Under the pieces are notes generated by a model. That model ran no database searches, was not told where the DNA came from, and saw nothing but the letters and a program-made list of their open reading frames with translations. Below are positions 39,850-53,499 of a stretch of 61,890 nucleotides of DNA, one piece after another. The stretch's first letter is position 1. Each line of letters begins with the position of its first letter. The position numbers and the translations under genes were made by a program. This DNA comes from Ichthyophonus hoferi (taxonomy: Eukaryota > Opisthokonta > Ichthyosporea > Ichthyophonida > Ichthyophonidae): assembly GCA_002751075.1 (NCBI GenBank), contig NAOQ01000039.1:81291-143180 (forward strand), given 5' to 3'.

Positions 39850-39883
39850 TCTTACAGGTCACACACGGGGACGTTGGACCATC
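39595..39883. repeat. 289-base exact direct repeat, right copy
   Basis: Partner of 39152-39440. It continues into unique upstream sequence at 39884, so it is the better choice for the true first exon and promoter side. Confidence 0.95.
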
Positions 39884-40100
39884 AGTGCAACAATGCTCGC
39901 TAGTAATAGGGGTGGAATAGAGGGAAGGATGCAGGCTTAGTAACTATACGTGGACATAGACTTGATTACTGCTCTGTGGAATATAATTAGATAATTAGCT
40001 TAATGAATTCTATGATGTTTATTGCTTGGGTAGATGTGGATGGGTGGGGGAAGAAAAGAGAAATGGATGATAGGCTGGGTCAAAGAGTGAGCAAGGTGTA

Positions 40101-40214
40101 ATGTGTTATAGGTATGTTGGTTATGTTATAAGTATGTTATAGGTATGTTATAAGTATGTTATAAGTGTGTTATAAGTGCATTATAGCTATGTGGTAGGTG
40201 CGTTATAGGTATGT
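40101..40214. repeat. Degenerate tandem repeat, unit about 10-12 bases (gttataagtat-like)
   Basis: Successive gtatgttata, agtatgttat and ggtatgttat units with small length changes. Simple-sequence DNA upstream of the Tudor-knot gene. Confidence 0.8.
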
Positions 40215-41590
40215 TTCAAAAGGTAGCGTATATAAAAAGAAACAATTGTAAGAAGAAGACAGAGGTAGAGTGCACTGCGCTTAAGTGTGGGCACCTGTTC
40301 GTTTATATTAAGCAGGTCAGGGGTAATATACATTTCTCTATAAGTAAGTATGAGTGCAGCTAGAACAACATACCTATACACAGCCACGCGTAAACACAGA
40401 CATACAAACACATATACATGTACAGTTGAATTGTGTAAAAATGACATTTTATATAGCCATTTTTTGTAAATGAGCACACGTGTCTATATATTTAGGTGTG
40501 ACTATATGAAGAATCAACTAATAATCATCGATCAAATCAGGCATATACATCACCAGTTCACCATATAACTCAACATGCACTCAGGCGTCTGATAAAGCTA
40601 TCTTTGACGTGTGATTGGTTGTGGAGCAATCCATAGGAATAAATATACATATGTGTATTGATTAATATAATCCACCAATGACTGCTAAAGAGATTGATAA
40701 TCTATAATGATTGAACCTGTCAATCAAAAATGACGCATGTACGGCTGGAGAGATAAAGAAGAAAAGATAGCGGGATTTAGATACATAAGCAAGTGAATGT
40801 GTGTATATGATAATATGTAAGATCATATACTAGTATGTAGATATTTAGGGAATATAACAATACAACAATATGATAGTATCTATGTGTGCAAGAATAGAGA
40901 GAGAACACAAAATAAGATATGACGCACCACCCGTTAGAAGTAGTGTATGGTATACATTGTGTATATGAATGGTATAGATGTAAATATATATAATGTGTAG
41001 GACTGGTTGTAAGTGCAGAGTGAGAAGGACATGAGAGTAATATGATTTTCTACCTATAGTACAGTCATTTTAAAATTAAACATCAACACTCATTTCGCTC
41101 AAATTTTACCAGACCTTAGAGACAGTCACATATCTCACCGCATAGTTTTATCTTATTGGATAGTACAATACTAATACCATAAAATGTCTAAACGAAATTA
41201 TAATATCCTTATATAATTTCCAATAATAAGGGGAGAACAAGTAACCAATCATAAATAACATCTCATAGTTTTCTCTCATGAACCAGTGATGATTTTTCAA
41301 CCACCACACCCACTCCCACACACACCACTTATATAAGTAGGTCTAGGCAGCACAGCAAAGAATAATATCATCGACCCATAGATCGCATATGTGCGTCCAA
41401 TAGAAGTGCGGTCTTGCTGAGTGCAAGACTTCAATCTGAGACACCATTAGAATATATGGTGATTAATTAGGTGAAGGAGATTAGGTGTAAGTGTTATTTT
41501 GCTCACTGTAGGGCAATGAAGTCATAGTGTATGTATGTATAAACTGGAATAACTGTTGATTTGGATGTTGGTATGGTATGTTATAATCTG

Positions 41591-41630
41591 TTATAGTACG
41601 TTATAGTACGTTATAGTACGTTATAGTAGG
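41591..41630. repeat. Decamer tandem repeat (ttatagtacg)
   Basis: Three perfect ttatagtacg units and one near copy, with further degenerate copies to about 41690. Confidence 0.85.
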
Positions 41631-42175
41631 ATAGTAATGGTATGGTATGTTATAGTACGCTATGGTATGTTACATTCTCTTATAGTAAAGAAAAGAGATG
41701 GCTTCCAATTGTCAAGGAGGAGAAAGGTGTGAAAGTGTGAGCATGGGCTAGTGTGAAAGATATAAGGTAACTTATATCGTTTTAAAATTGTGTTTCATTG
41801 ATTATTCCAACCTCTACAACCCTAAAAAAGAATATTTTTACATGTTTTGATAGCTAAAACAACATGAGTTTCAAGAGTATGTATAGATGTATAATAGAAA
41901 GAAAGATCGGCTGAACATGGGTTCAGCCATACACAACCAAATGTATAAAACAAAAGAAATATTGTAGAAAAAAGAAAAATGCATGCCTGGGTAAATATTT
42001 GAGACAGGTCCTAGCATGAGTGTCAACAACCACCATGACTATCTTATGAGATTATATGAAGTGTATGATATCGTATGTGACTATATGATATATTATTTTT
42101 ATACACTTACTTTGTATAACTACCTTTCAAGCTTAATAGAACTGTTTTTGTTTGTAGGAGGGTCAAGTATTTTTC

Positions 42176-42231
42176 TCATCTAAAGCTTGTGCCATAATGT
42201 TTCACATACGGCGTGTTAACATCATCAAAAC
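42176..42231 (-). other. Possible orphan terminal exon
   Basis: A strong acceptor on the minus strand (a C/T tract ending in CTCCAG) opens an 18-codon stretch, FDDVNTPYVKHYGTSFR, then TGA. The composition looks protein-like, but no upstream exon could be assigned between here and the OCA2-like gene, so it may be chance or the end of a small unrecognised gene. Confidence 0.2.
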
Positions 42232-43950
42232 CTGGAGTATAGAAAAAGAAAATGGGAGCATAGATGAGTGTACGTAAGTGTAAAAGTATTTGTGGAGAAG
42301 GATGTTTAAACACAGTGTGACAGAAAATATATGTGTGTAAAGGCATATGCATGTGTCGTGCATGTCGGTATGCCCCGTCTTTAAAAATCGCTTCATCTCT
42401 GTGGTTACTACATGTATGTTTGTGAATGTGGGAAAGAGACGGGAAATATATGTATCTATAAGTGTATAGGTGTCCCACTTCTTTTCATGCACAATGTATA
42501 TATACCTGTATGTGTATATATGGAAATACATTAAAAATTATTGATAGAGACCTATATGCTGTTTCAGTTGTGGTGCTATATACGCGAGATAATCCTACCA
42601 ACTAAAAGTATAGTATCAAAAGAAAGCACAAAAAGAAAAAGAAAAAAGTAAACATGAAGAAAAAAAAATAGAAAAAAAAATAACAACCATTATTGGTAGT
42701 ATAGCACATAAAATAACCACATAACCATAACCACACTGACCTCAAAACCTAAAACATAAGAAAAGCCTAAAGCTTCCTAACTATTTGTTATGTATATTGC
42801 TATTATTTTTTGCCAAAATCTATGTAATAATAAAATATAGGCCTACAACAATTTCGGGTGCGAGACTGCGAGCAGCGACATTAGCCAATAAAACAGCGTG
42901 ATTGTATCGAACCCCTCCTGAAAGTTCATAAGCTATTTTATTTCTAGCATCAGTCTATATTTTTAAAAAAAATATAGATATTATATTGATATCATATAGA
43001 TATGTTATATATATCCTATATGTGAATTTTATAATATATAATTATAAAATATTTATTAAATGTATGCATTGGCACTATTAATTGATAGTGTGTGGGTTTT
43101 CTTTTCAGAGGAAAAGTATATAAATGCAATCTAGATTTGCCGAACGGTCAAATTCACTAGTGCCTGATTAAGGAATTATAATATATAATATTTTAGAACA
43201 ACATTTTCATTGGCTAAGTGATTATTATTTCGTATTTGACCAGACCAGATTGAGGGACTGGTATTAACTAAATAGAAATATAGTTAGCGCAGCTACTATT
43301 GTCGTGCATTATTTATACCTGTGCTTTTAGGGTTAAAATTAGTATAGGCTGTAGAGGAAGAGACTACTTAAGCAAGTAATTGTTAAGTTGTGATTGCTGT
43401 TATATCTGATTGATGCTGCCGTACGATATGCCCGAATATTATACCACTATAGCAGCAGGTAGAGAAGGGCCTGTTTCTCGTTAAAGGCTTCGCTATATGC
43501 AAGCTAGTTTCATACTGAGATCAGAACATTGCTTTTTAGCTGTAAGCCCTTGTTTTGAGCTTAGCGAACTGATCCAACGATAATTAGAAGCATGATTACC
43601 TAAATATAGCAGTATCTCGATCTCCGCGATCAATAAACATTATAATACGTTTGCTGTTGCTTTGTATTTTTACGCATTTTATTGAGATTCTTTTATGAGC
43701 CTTTTAATCCTATTGAATGGACATCACGCCTGGTGATGTCCCTAGATAATCTTACGGGTCATAGCAGCAAAGCCATTACATATCGTTCATTTATTTTCTA
43801 TACAAACATCACGATAATTGTCATCGTTATAGATATACTGCTTTTATTTCAGCAGCGTGAACGGAAGAGTGGCTGTAACCTAATACATCAGCCATATGTA
43901 TAATATTCGACGATACTAACTGATTATAAAATTTACTCTATTTAATAATT

Positions 43951-46900
43951 TTAACCACCTAAACCTATGGCCACATATACAACCAGACAATAGCAGGTGG
44001 CAAAGATCAGAGAGATAATCAAGGTTGGGAATCCAACCTTGAACCACTCCATAAAAGAAATATGGTAACCTCGGCGAGCGGCTAAGCCGGCAGTCACTAG
44101 GTTGGCCGAGGCACCGACCTGTAAAATCAACATAGATTAATAAGGTGCTGGGAAAAGAGTGAAAAAGAAAGAGAAAGATATTGGAATATGTGGGCATGTT
44201 TGATATATTGTATTATTATAGTCAACTCCAAACAAAAGAAGGACAAAAAAAATATTTAAAATCTAGTAAAGTTATGTTCCGACTAGGAAAAGAAAACGCA
44301 AATCAGTAAACATGTTCGAGAAAGTACAGAAAAGAAGAAAAAGAAAATACATACCAGGGTACCGTTTCCACCAAGGCAGGCGCCTAAAGCCAGGGCCCAA
44401 GCCAAAGGCTTGAGAGGAAGGTTGAGGGCGGGATCTGCGGCCAGAGCTGTAACGACAGGGACCATGGTAGCAGTGTAGGGGATGTTGTCAAGGAAGGCAG
44501 ATACCAGACCTGACACCCACAAGACAATTATTAAGGCAACTGCTAACCGCATATCTGGGGCCACAGCGGCCACCCAGCTCTTGACTAGCTCGCCAATCCA
44601 TTGAATCAACCCCATCTCAGCAAGACCTGTAATTGGTGGATTAAATTGGTGATAGTCAGCAGATTTAAATGGGCGGGAAAAAAGGAAAAATGAATAACGA
44701 GATAATGCAAATGAAAGAAAGGGGTGCTGGCTGTAAACGAGTAAAATTTCTCACCCTCAATCATAATGAAAAGGCCACCAAAGAAAACTAGGGTGTCCCA
44801 CTCAACGTGCTCCAGGGCCTCCGCAATGTCGTGAGGGGTGCTTATCAACAGCATAAGAACGGCACCCATAAGAGCAATATAGGACACGTTGACGTGATGA
44901 ACGGGCTCGGTGAAGAATAGAAGGAGGGTAGCGGCGAATACAGTGCCTGTCTTTAGGAGGAGACCCTTGTTGTGAATGCAATAGTCTTTCTTTACTTGTT
45001 CGAACTTGTCGATGACAATGGGCTTTCTGTAGGTGCAACGAAGAGAATAAAGAGTTAATGTGGTGGGTACAGAGAACAGAGTAACAATTTAATTAGAAAG
45101 ATTTATATATATTAACTCACAGTTAACCGTTTATTCCACGTTTATCTAGTACATAATCACATAACACACATATATCTTAAAGTATGAATGCACACCTAAG
45201 CTCCTGGCGATAGTACAGCAACATAAAGCCAGTCACCAGGAAGTACATGACGATCACAGCTGGGGCCAAGTTGATGATGAAATCAACAAAGCCAATGTGT
45301 TTAGAAAGCTTAGCGCCGATAATAATATTAGGGGGATCACCTATGAGAAAACAAAATGGTGAGAGGGGGGGGTGGTTAGTAAACAAAGGATTATACGGGA
45401 AAGTCAGGTTAATAGTACAACTACAATATATATGTAGGTGCTAATGTGTAAGAAATATATCAACAGGCACATTCTTCAATATATGAGCGCATTAAACTCT
45501 GTAATTGTGAATAGGTAGATAGATAAATGGTCCAATAACAAGAGAAGGGAAAAACGTCAGAAAACTGTATAAGTGGGTGATTTGGTGGACAGAGGGCTTC
45601 ATGTATGCAAATGTATATATATATACACAGGGTATATAAAAAAAAAGTAAAAGGAGTAAATTATAGAACCTCAAAAGAAGATATAATATAAGTAACTAAA
45701 TAGAGAAGGGATAAGAGAGAGGGTATCCCTCAAACCTCAATAGCCATATAGTCCTATAACCTTATAGCCCTTACCAATCATAGTGGCAGTGCCACCAATG
45801 TTGGACAGGATACACTCAGCTATTAGCAGGGGGCGAGGATCCAGGCCTAAGAGATCCCCAGCCAGTTTCATGGTGACAGGGGCAATGAGAAGCATGGTGG
45901 TGACGTTATCGAGGAAGGCAGAAAGGAAGGCAGTGGAGGCTGTAAGCACAATCAACAGAAGGTAATATTTTTGGCGGGAAAGAGAATATGCACGAATGGC
46001 AATAAACTCGAATAGTCCGGTAGATGAAAGAACATTGACAATAATCATCATTCCAAAGAGAAGGACAATCACTCCCTCTTCCAGCCAGCCGAAGGCAAGA
46101 CCAAGGTCAGGGGCCTTGCCAAGAATACCAAGGAAAAACAGTGTTACGAACATACCAACCATAGCTACTAGGGTACGGTGCATAATTTCAATAACAATTC
46201 CCACGTACATTAAGATCAGTAAGAGACCTGCAATTACTACTTGATACCTGTGAAAGAGTGGACAGTGAAGCAGAAGGTCAATGACTGTATAAATACAAGA
46301 GTATATATGTATATATATCAAGGCTTAATGTAATGTCTGAAAATGAAGTACTTTGTATTTTCAGTGTTCATTAAATGCAATAAAAATGAAAGACTATAAA
46401 AGTAGTAGTAGTGCTCAGGAAAAATACGCCTTTATCGGTATGTACATATATATACATCCCCATGGCTATTGATTATCGATTGATAATACTTACTTTCCAA
46501 TGACGCCTATCTGTACCAGATGAATCTCGGCTACCGTACCATAATTAGCACTAGTACTGAACTGAAGAGCAAACTTGGGGCCAACACATTTGGGGCATTT
46601 GAAATCAAAAGCACTCATACCACCGAGCTATAATATATACATAATGGGGTGAAGAGGGAGTTAATATCGTATGGCAAAGAGAACGGAGGGCTATTTCTAC
46701 AACTATATACTGTGGTCTATATCTGTTATTAAGTGATGTGTATAATATGAACAAGCACTGGGTAACAGAAATTTAGCCACTGTTTGAAAGTTTAGTTTTT
46801 TAAGCTAATCTTATTAATAGATATATAAAAGCTGGTTTGCACGTTTTTGCATGATATGCTATCAGTGAGTTGTGTATAAATAGTACTTCATTAGCGTATG

Positions 46901-47967
46901 TGTAACGGTGTATAATGTGTATTTGCATCAATACTGGCGTAATAAATACGTTTTTTTTTTTAATGTTAAGTTATAGTAAATGCATGTGTATAAATGTTTA
47001 TATATTGCAGTGTTAGTACAGCATGACTATGTATATATACCAATTCATCGGTATATTGTGTAGCTTTAAATGATAATCCATCAATGGCTGTCCACTCGGC
47101 TCCAGCGGCCCGCTGTACACCAACAATTGTCAACTCGAGGGGCTTTGGAACGGTATCTGGAACATCCTCCACGCCCACATGTCCATTAATTTTAAACCTA
47201 AATTCAACATGATTTAAAGACGCCTTTTCATCAATTGGCATAATCAAGTGTTCTGGAGAAGGGGGAAGAGAGCGGAAATTGGCCAATACACCAGCACCGT
47301 GGACACTGTTTTTGGGACCAAGGCTAATGGTTATACCAAGAATAGCTCCCGAGAGGAGCAAAAGGATAATGGTCGCTATCCAAGTGAAATTTGAAAAACC
47401 AAACAAAGATGTCTTGTGAATCCACGTGTTCTTTGCCTGTGATTGCGAGTTTAATGGATAAATATATGTAATAGCCCGATGAAGATAAATTTTATTATAA
47501 TTGGGAAAAAAAAATAAGAAATTTGAAATGGAAAAATAAGCATAATGGGGTTGCAAGAAGGTATGTGAATACATTGAAGTGTAAAATACATAGAAAGACG
47601 GTGGTGGAGTATTTGGTATTACCGCATATAAATGGGTACGTGGCAAAATAAGCTAGCCATGTAATCAGTATGACAGGGTAGAATTTTTTACATCACATGT
47701 CTATAAAAAACCAAATACATCCCCATCCCATAGCAATACATAAAGATTATAAACCTTAACAGTGGAATAGTTTTTACTTACTGGATTTTCTATATCACTT
47801 TCACCTATTTCATCCAAACCAGTAACCTGGATAGCGTTTAAGTCTTCCTCATCTTCGCATTTCTTTTCAAGAACATCTGGAGACAGGTCGGGGCCGTTTC
47901 CTCCAGTCAGAACGACTGTGCTTTGGCCTATGCTAGCTGAGTCCATCTCAAAGGAATTTCTTGCCAT
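43951..47967 (-). CDS. OCA2: P protein (OCA2)-like permease, ArsB/NhaD (ion transporter) superfamily
   Basis: Polytopic membrane transporter; animal OCA2 works in melanosomes and related acidic organelles, where it is tied to anion conductance and pH. Exons: 47967-47782, 47436-47041, 46627-46494, 46247-45775, 45340-45196, 45026-44755, 44626-44355, 44118-43951; in phase, 681 residues (human 838, mostly a longer N-terminus). A hydrophilic acidic tail (about 62 residues) precedes TM1 (WIATIILLLLSGAILGITI), then a lumenal loop of about 150 residues, then two related repeats of hairpin TM segments. Hallmarks: AFLSAFLDNVTTMLL and, across the exon 4/5 junction, GGTATMIGDPPNIIIG (D398-N401) in repeat 1; SAFLDNIPYTATMVP and LGGNGTLVGASANLV in repeat 2. 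This two-fold pattern is diagnostic of the family. Direct substrate is unknown for the family; pigment function is not implied in this organism. Confidence 0.92.
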
Positions 47968-50900
47968 CAGTATTTATTGCTGTTATTGTTTTTTTTAAAA
48001 AAAATACGATAAATTTGTTCTATTTGTACGGGATTCTCAGCTTATCGATTTTTAGCGCCATCTATGTAAATGACTGTGATTCGTAATTGATAATCCGCGT
48101 TGTTACTGGCTAAACTGTGATTAAAACATTCCAATATCAGACCTGGAAATGCAAGCCATATAGCTATTGATTAATAGTCATTGATGAGTAGCATTTTATA
48201 TTGCATTGATCCAATTATCGCTATATTGGCTATAGACCACATAAAATGGAAATACTTAGGTGTCATTTAATTAAAATTTTAAAAGTCTATCGTTTAGTTT
48301 ATTTGACAATCAGCCAAGTCCTCAAATCCTGCCGACCTTCTCAATTTAATTGTTTTCTAGAAAAAATATGTAATGTGGATGGAATGCTCATGTTTTTTTA
48401 GCATAATGTATAAAAAATAATACAATTAAACGATCGTTTAAATTGTATCTTTCTCTTTCTCTCTCCCTCTCTCTTTTATTTTTAGCAAAGTCCACATGGT
48501 GACTAAGTAGGTAACTCCAACATTCCCTTGGTCTGCTCTGCATTCTAAATAATTCGGTAATATATCCAAAAAATATATTTTATTTGTTTTTTTTAAAAAA
48601 AAAAGAAAGAAAAAGAAATGCCTAATTGATATTATTGTTAAACTTCTTAAAAATCCTGCACAATTTATTTATCAAAATCCTATTTTGCTTTTTCACTTGA
48701 GCCCACGAATGGGCTATTGTATCTAAAAGAAAAGTCTTGCAAAAAAAAAAAAAAACAATAAAAAAAAAGACAAAAAAAAAAGTTTTTAAGTGGCAGCTTT
48801 ATAATTAAAATTGCATATCATTGTTATGTAAAAAAAAAAATAATAATAATAAATAGCTGATCGTGTTCGTGTTAGAAGATAACTTTAATGGTTAAGATCT
48901 TAACCAAAATCCCTCTAGTTGAGACACTGCCTGATGTTCGAATTGGCTAACAAGCCAAAAAGCCTTGGTAAAATGTAACTGGTTTCTTTCATTATAGTCA
49001 TATAATCATTGTAATTTCCCACAATAGATTTATTGAGTATTCTATCCACGTGGAATAGAAATTAGAGTTGGTTGGAATATCCTATGTGTAATATCGGTAT
49101 GTGCCCGGCCAGTTTGACCCAGACAACAATCTGAGCCAGTGCCTAGTTAATAGTGACCAATAGGAAAACTTATCTTGGGTCCAGATTTTGACAGTCAATC
49201 AGGAGTAAGATCTGCGCCAATTAGCTATAATTGAAATATCAAAACTGCGGCAAACCACTTCATATTAGATCATAATTATATAATGCCGCCAATTGATGTC
49301 ATTATACACCAAATATAATTATTTCTATTCTTAATTAATTATTTAGAAAAATTTGTATAATTTCAAAAATATATTATAGAAATTGAAAAGTATTTTCCAA
49401 AGGTTGTGTGAGTCACAAACTTATTGAGATAAAGATACAAATTAATTACTACCTGATTACCACATTTTTGTTTGCCCACATCTGTAAAATATAAAAATAT
49501 ACTGTTGTCAAATTATTAACAGCCTATTGGCTATAAAACTTTTCAAACATTAATAATTCGTCACAGTTATCATTTCTCATTGGTTATGACTAAATAGGGC
49601 AGTGACATATTTTGTTCCAAATGTCCATAGAGGGAGAGAGAATGGGAGGTGGGCAGAGTGATAATCAGTTGATCATGGAGTAATACTAATAGTAATAATA
49701 GTAATAATAGTAGCAATAATTATTATTATTAATATTATTAGTAAAAGTAACAGTAATAAAGCATCTACTAGTACATTTTACGAATACATTAGTGTCTGCA
49801 ACATCGCATGATGGGTTAACCATTAAACCCCATGTCTAAAGCTCTCAGACAAAGCCCAAAGCCCTCTGACTCTAAACCCTGAACTTTCAACCTTAATCCT
49901 TGCATCAAATTGCAATATATAATTAAAAAAGTATTTTATTAAAATTGTAAAAGGTAATCTGAGATACATACATGCATACAAAGTAGTACCTCTAATCTCT
50001 TATAACAGCAATAGCCAGTTACAAAAGAAAAAATGTGAAAAACATAGTATATTAGCGCTAAATGAAAATCTTGAACCAATCGGGACCAAGTTCAGATTGA
50101 TAATATATGGGAAATTTCTTGATTAAAACCCATAACTAGGGGCAGTTCTTAAGTATAGGGAACACTAGCTATATTGTATACCATTCCGGACGGTTCTAAA
50201 CATGCAAAATATATATATAAAAAACAGCCATCAGATTGACCGGCTGGAAGTATCGAAACTAAATAAACTAAATCTAATCTGCAAGCGCTCGATTAGAGAT
50301 AGCAATAACCAGCTTTCGTTGAAGAGATTATGACCAACCCCAAAAGGAAACATAAAGGTACGAAACACAAAGAACAGCAAATATTGGCGTATTGTCACAC
50401 ACAGCATACACACATTCCTATTATCGCAGGTACCGGTACCGTAGAAGCCGACATGGCGTCTATCTTTGTCAATACCAATAATTTCAAAAAAAAAGAAAAG
50501 GATGGAATAAATTCAAAATTCAACGTAAGATACCATGATTGCAGTTAAGCAGACTGAATACAATTTCAGAGATTTACCTCATACATGAGAACAAGCTTTG
50601 ACCCCACGAATCACTCCACCAGATTAGATTTGATCTGTCTAAGGCAGATTCTATTCTGATTAAAAACTAGACTCGTTTTCTGCTAACTGTTAAAGTATAG
50701 TAAGAGGTGCTAAGTTTACAACATAAGCTCAAATTACAATAATTAGTTTAGTTGTTAGGATCATATTAAGAAACTGCAGGCTAGTCACTTTGACTGAAAA
50801 TCTACAATCAAACCTTGGGTCTGTATCAAGTCCCAGAAAGTATACATAAATAAATGCCACTCAAACAATTAATAAAAATATTCCTTTTATTTTAAGGTAT

Positions 50901-51406
50901 GACTAGAACCCAAATGTTGAATTCTTCCAATGAAGACATTTGTCCTTAGCGCAGATTATTACTAACACACATCTCCCGTGCCCAGTTCGTGAAACTTGAC
51001 AAGAAAGTAAAAATTACACTTCCAACAGACTCTGAATAATACATCGTACCTAACAACAATCTGCCCAATGATACTCTTTTCCCACTAAATTTGGATCTGG
51101 ATTTAACCTCAAACGATACTTTTGGATTGACAAACTCAAGGGAACAATCCTCTTTTGACCAAGATTGCGACACCAACAATATCTCTTGGCCAGATATCAC
51201 TATATGATATCAAGGTCATAAAGAAAAGAAAAGAACCTAGATAAAAATAAATTTAAACAAATGTTTGGTTGCTTTAAATGCTGGTTTAGCCATGGCCTTT
51301 GTCAAAGGATTTTCAACCTGTGATTCTGTTGGGACTTCCTTCGTAATGATCTCCCGATTCTCCACAGCTTCCCTAATATACCAATATCTTAACCTTCAAT
51401 GCATTG
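47968..51406. other. Intergenic, AT-rich with many A/T homopolymers
   Basis: Upstream of the OCA2-like gene. Poly-A and poly-T tracts (48470-48840), an AATAATAGT-like stretch at 49685-49760 and no domain-bearing frame. The short frames near 50330-50550 and 50946-51200 are unrecognised. Confidence 0.5.
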
Positions 51407-53480
51407 TTTTTATGACCAAGTGTGTCTCACAGAGCCCTGGAGTACTCTGATTGCCTCATATAGAGTAAAACATTGGTTATTAATCTCAAGGAATTTCATT
51501 AAAAATACTATGTAAAGGATTTGTTGAACGCATGTGTTCATGGCCATAAATTCACTCTCGGTTGAGCTCTGGGTACGGATACTCTGTTTTTTAGTTAGCT
51601 GGTCCACTAAATAATCAGCAGGGAATCTAATGTATCCGATGTACTTTACGCGTCAGTAGGGCTATCCCTAAAATCAGCATCACTTTAGGTTATTAATTTA
51701 AGTGGTCCCTCCTTGCAGTCGAGAACTCCGCTGGTAAATGGGGTACTTTTTAGTACATGCACATCTCCGAGTGATCCTTTGTTGGATGTCTACTGAAACT
51801 GACAAAGTGATTGGTCAAAAAGCATATATCGGCTCACATAGATCTGGTCATCACGTAAATTATTGAGGAAATCAGCTAAAATGCTATACAAATAAAGAAA
51901 CAATACTAGATTATCGGATAAGATTGAATAATTCTAGTGGTCCTCACGAGCTTTCCGTGCTTAATAAGCAACCAATGATGCTCTGGTAAGATTGGCTCTT
52001 TGGGAGTCGAATCATCTACCGTTGATTGCACGTGTTCAGGCAATGGGGCTACGCATTGCTTTTCCCTTTTCCTGTGCAAGAAAGAATAAGTGCTTGAATA
52101 TATCATCTTTTGAATAGCTTGATGTTGCCGTTGATGACTCGCTCAATGGTGTATCCAATGAAACCCGCAGAAAAAAGAAAGTTCTTGGTCGGAAACTTCG
52201 TTTCAATAGCTTTAATAAAATTGCCTTTGTCCTTGAGACCTTAGATACAATACAGAAATTGCCAACGTATAGGCAGAGACATAGGATGTGAGTAGTTCCA
52301 TGTAGAATGTACAGGCATGGATTTTTCCATTGGGTAGATATAAATAGATTTCAGGTATGTATCCAACTTCTTATTCCCGACGTGATGAGCTTTATGTTGA
52401 GGCAACAAACCATATTACGATGATTGCCATCTGCATCAAATGTGACTGCTCCATGTAGACCGGAGTTTCCAGGTATGCATTTAAATGGGCTCCAGTGACC
52501 ACCGAGGCCCACTATGATTGTGTGATTTTATCCCGAGAATAGCACTATTATGTCCTCATTTGAATGACATTAACAAACCCTCATTAATGTAAGCGTTCGC
52601 ATGCCACATGCAATGCATTGGCAAATCTATTTATTTCTTGAGAACAGTATTCGATTATTCTATATAAAACTCACAGTGAACGATCTGAGAGCACTCTCCC
52701 ATTGGCTGAAATGTTAAAGACCAAAAGAAAAAACAAAAACATTCTGGGAGTTCCAATCTAACAAGCCTTAGCCAAAACAAATGCAGTAGTGACTGATACC
52801 TTTTGCATCATCGTATTTTTTTATTAAAATATTTGCATCCGAAGAGCTTACGAAACAAATGGGACTAGGCTTCTACACTATCACCTCTGATGGATACGAA
52901 TTTAAAGATTTTGAGAGATATAAAGCATCTCATAGTGCTCCATATTAGGCTTGGCAGAGTACATGGCAAGAAAGGCCACACTAAAAGTGATGTTTGGTCT
53001 ACTGGATTTACTAATCCAGGTTAGATACCCGATTAGAGAAGCACATGCAATTTACTCACAAGGTATATGGCTCGTGTCCTCATTATTCGTTGACTGGATG
53101 TGCTCAGCAAGGAGAGACGTGTGTGTTGATCATTCATCTTGCTGCTGATACCTCCTGACTAATCCAATGATATATCCACACTGGGACAGTAGAATACGTT
53201 TTTAAAATTCTTGCTAATTGTGTAGCCAAGGAAGGAACTGTTAATCTTACAGACTTAGTAGGGTACTTAGTTGAAATCTTGTTGATGAACCACTCTTGGT
53301 CTTTCATATTTTCTGAACAGATGAGTATATCATCAACATAGACTCATAGACATGCATCTGGTTTTATCATGATATTTGTATAGGCAAGAACCGGTTTTCA
53401 CGGAATAGAAATATATAGCAATTTCAATTTTGTGTAGAAATATTCCCGACTGGGCTAGCATTAGACACAATATTTAGTGT
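51407..53480 (-). mobile_element. Ty1/copia pol fossil, block A
   Basis: Minus-strand remains of RNase H (TQSSTESEFMA near 51560) and reverse transcriptase. The block is a diverged paralogue of 54165-58030: 51507-52030 pairs with 54165-54690, 52060-52560 with 56150-56660, 52590-53480 with 56700-58030. It is broken in many places (well over five) and has no flanking repeats I can define. Age is old, from roughly one-in-five base differences seen by eye between the blocks. Confidence 0.75.
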
Positions 53481-53499
53481 TGATTAGCCTCAATAGAAG

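Larger units (their letters stand above)
39884..43950. other. Intergenic, AT-rich, with short tandem repeats
   Basis: Between the Tudor-knot gene start and the OCA2-like gene end. Holds a degenerate GTTATA(G/A)GTAT repeat at 40101-40214, a decamer repeat at 41591-41630 and a possible orphan exon at 42176-42231. Nothing else recognised. Confidence 0.5.

Noticed and set aside
42176-42531. Two overlapping minus-strand frames of 100 and 109 codons
   Set aside because: Most of their length reads through the pyrimidine tract and AT-rich sequence; only the terminal exon-like stretch was kept, at low confidence.
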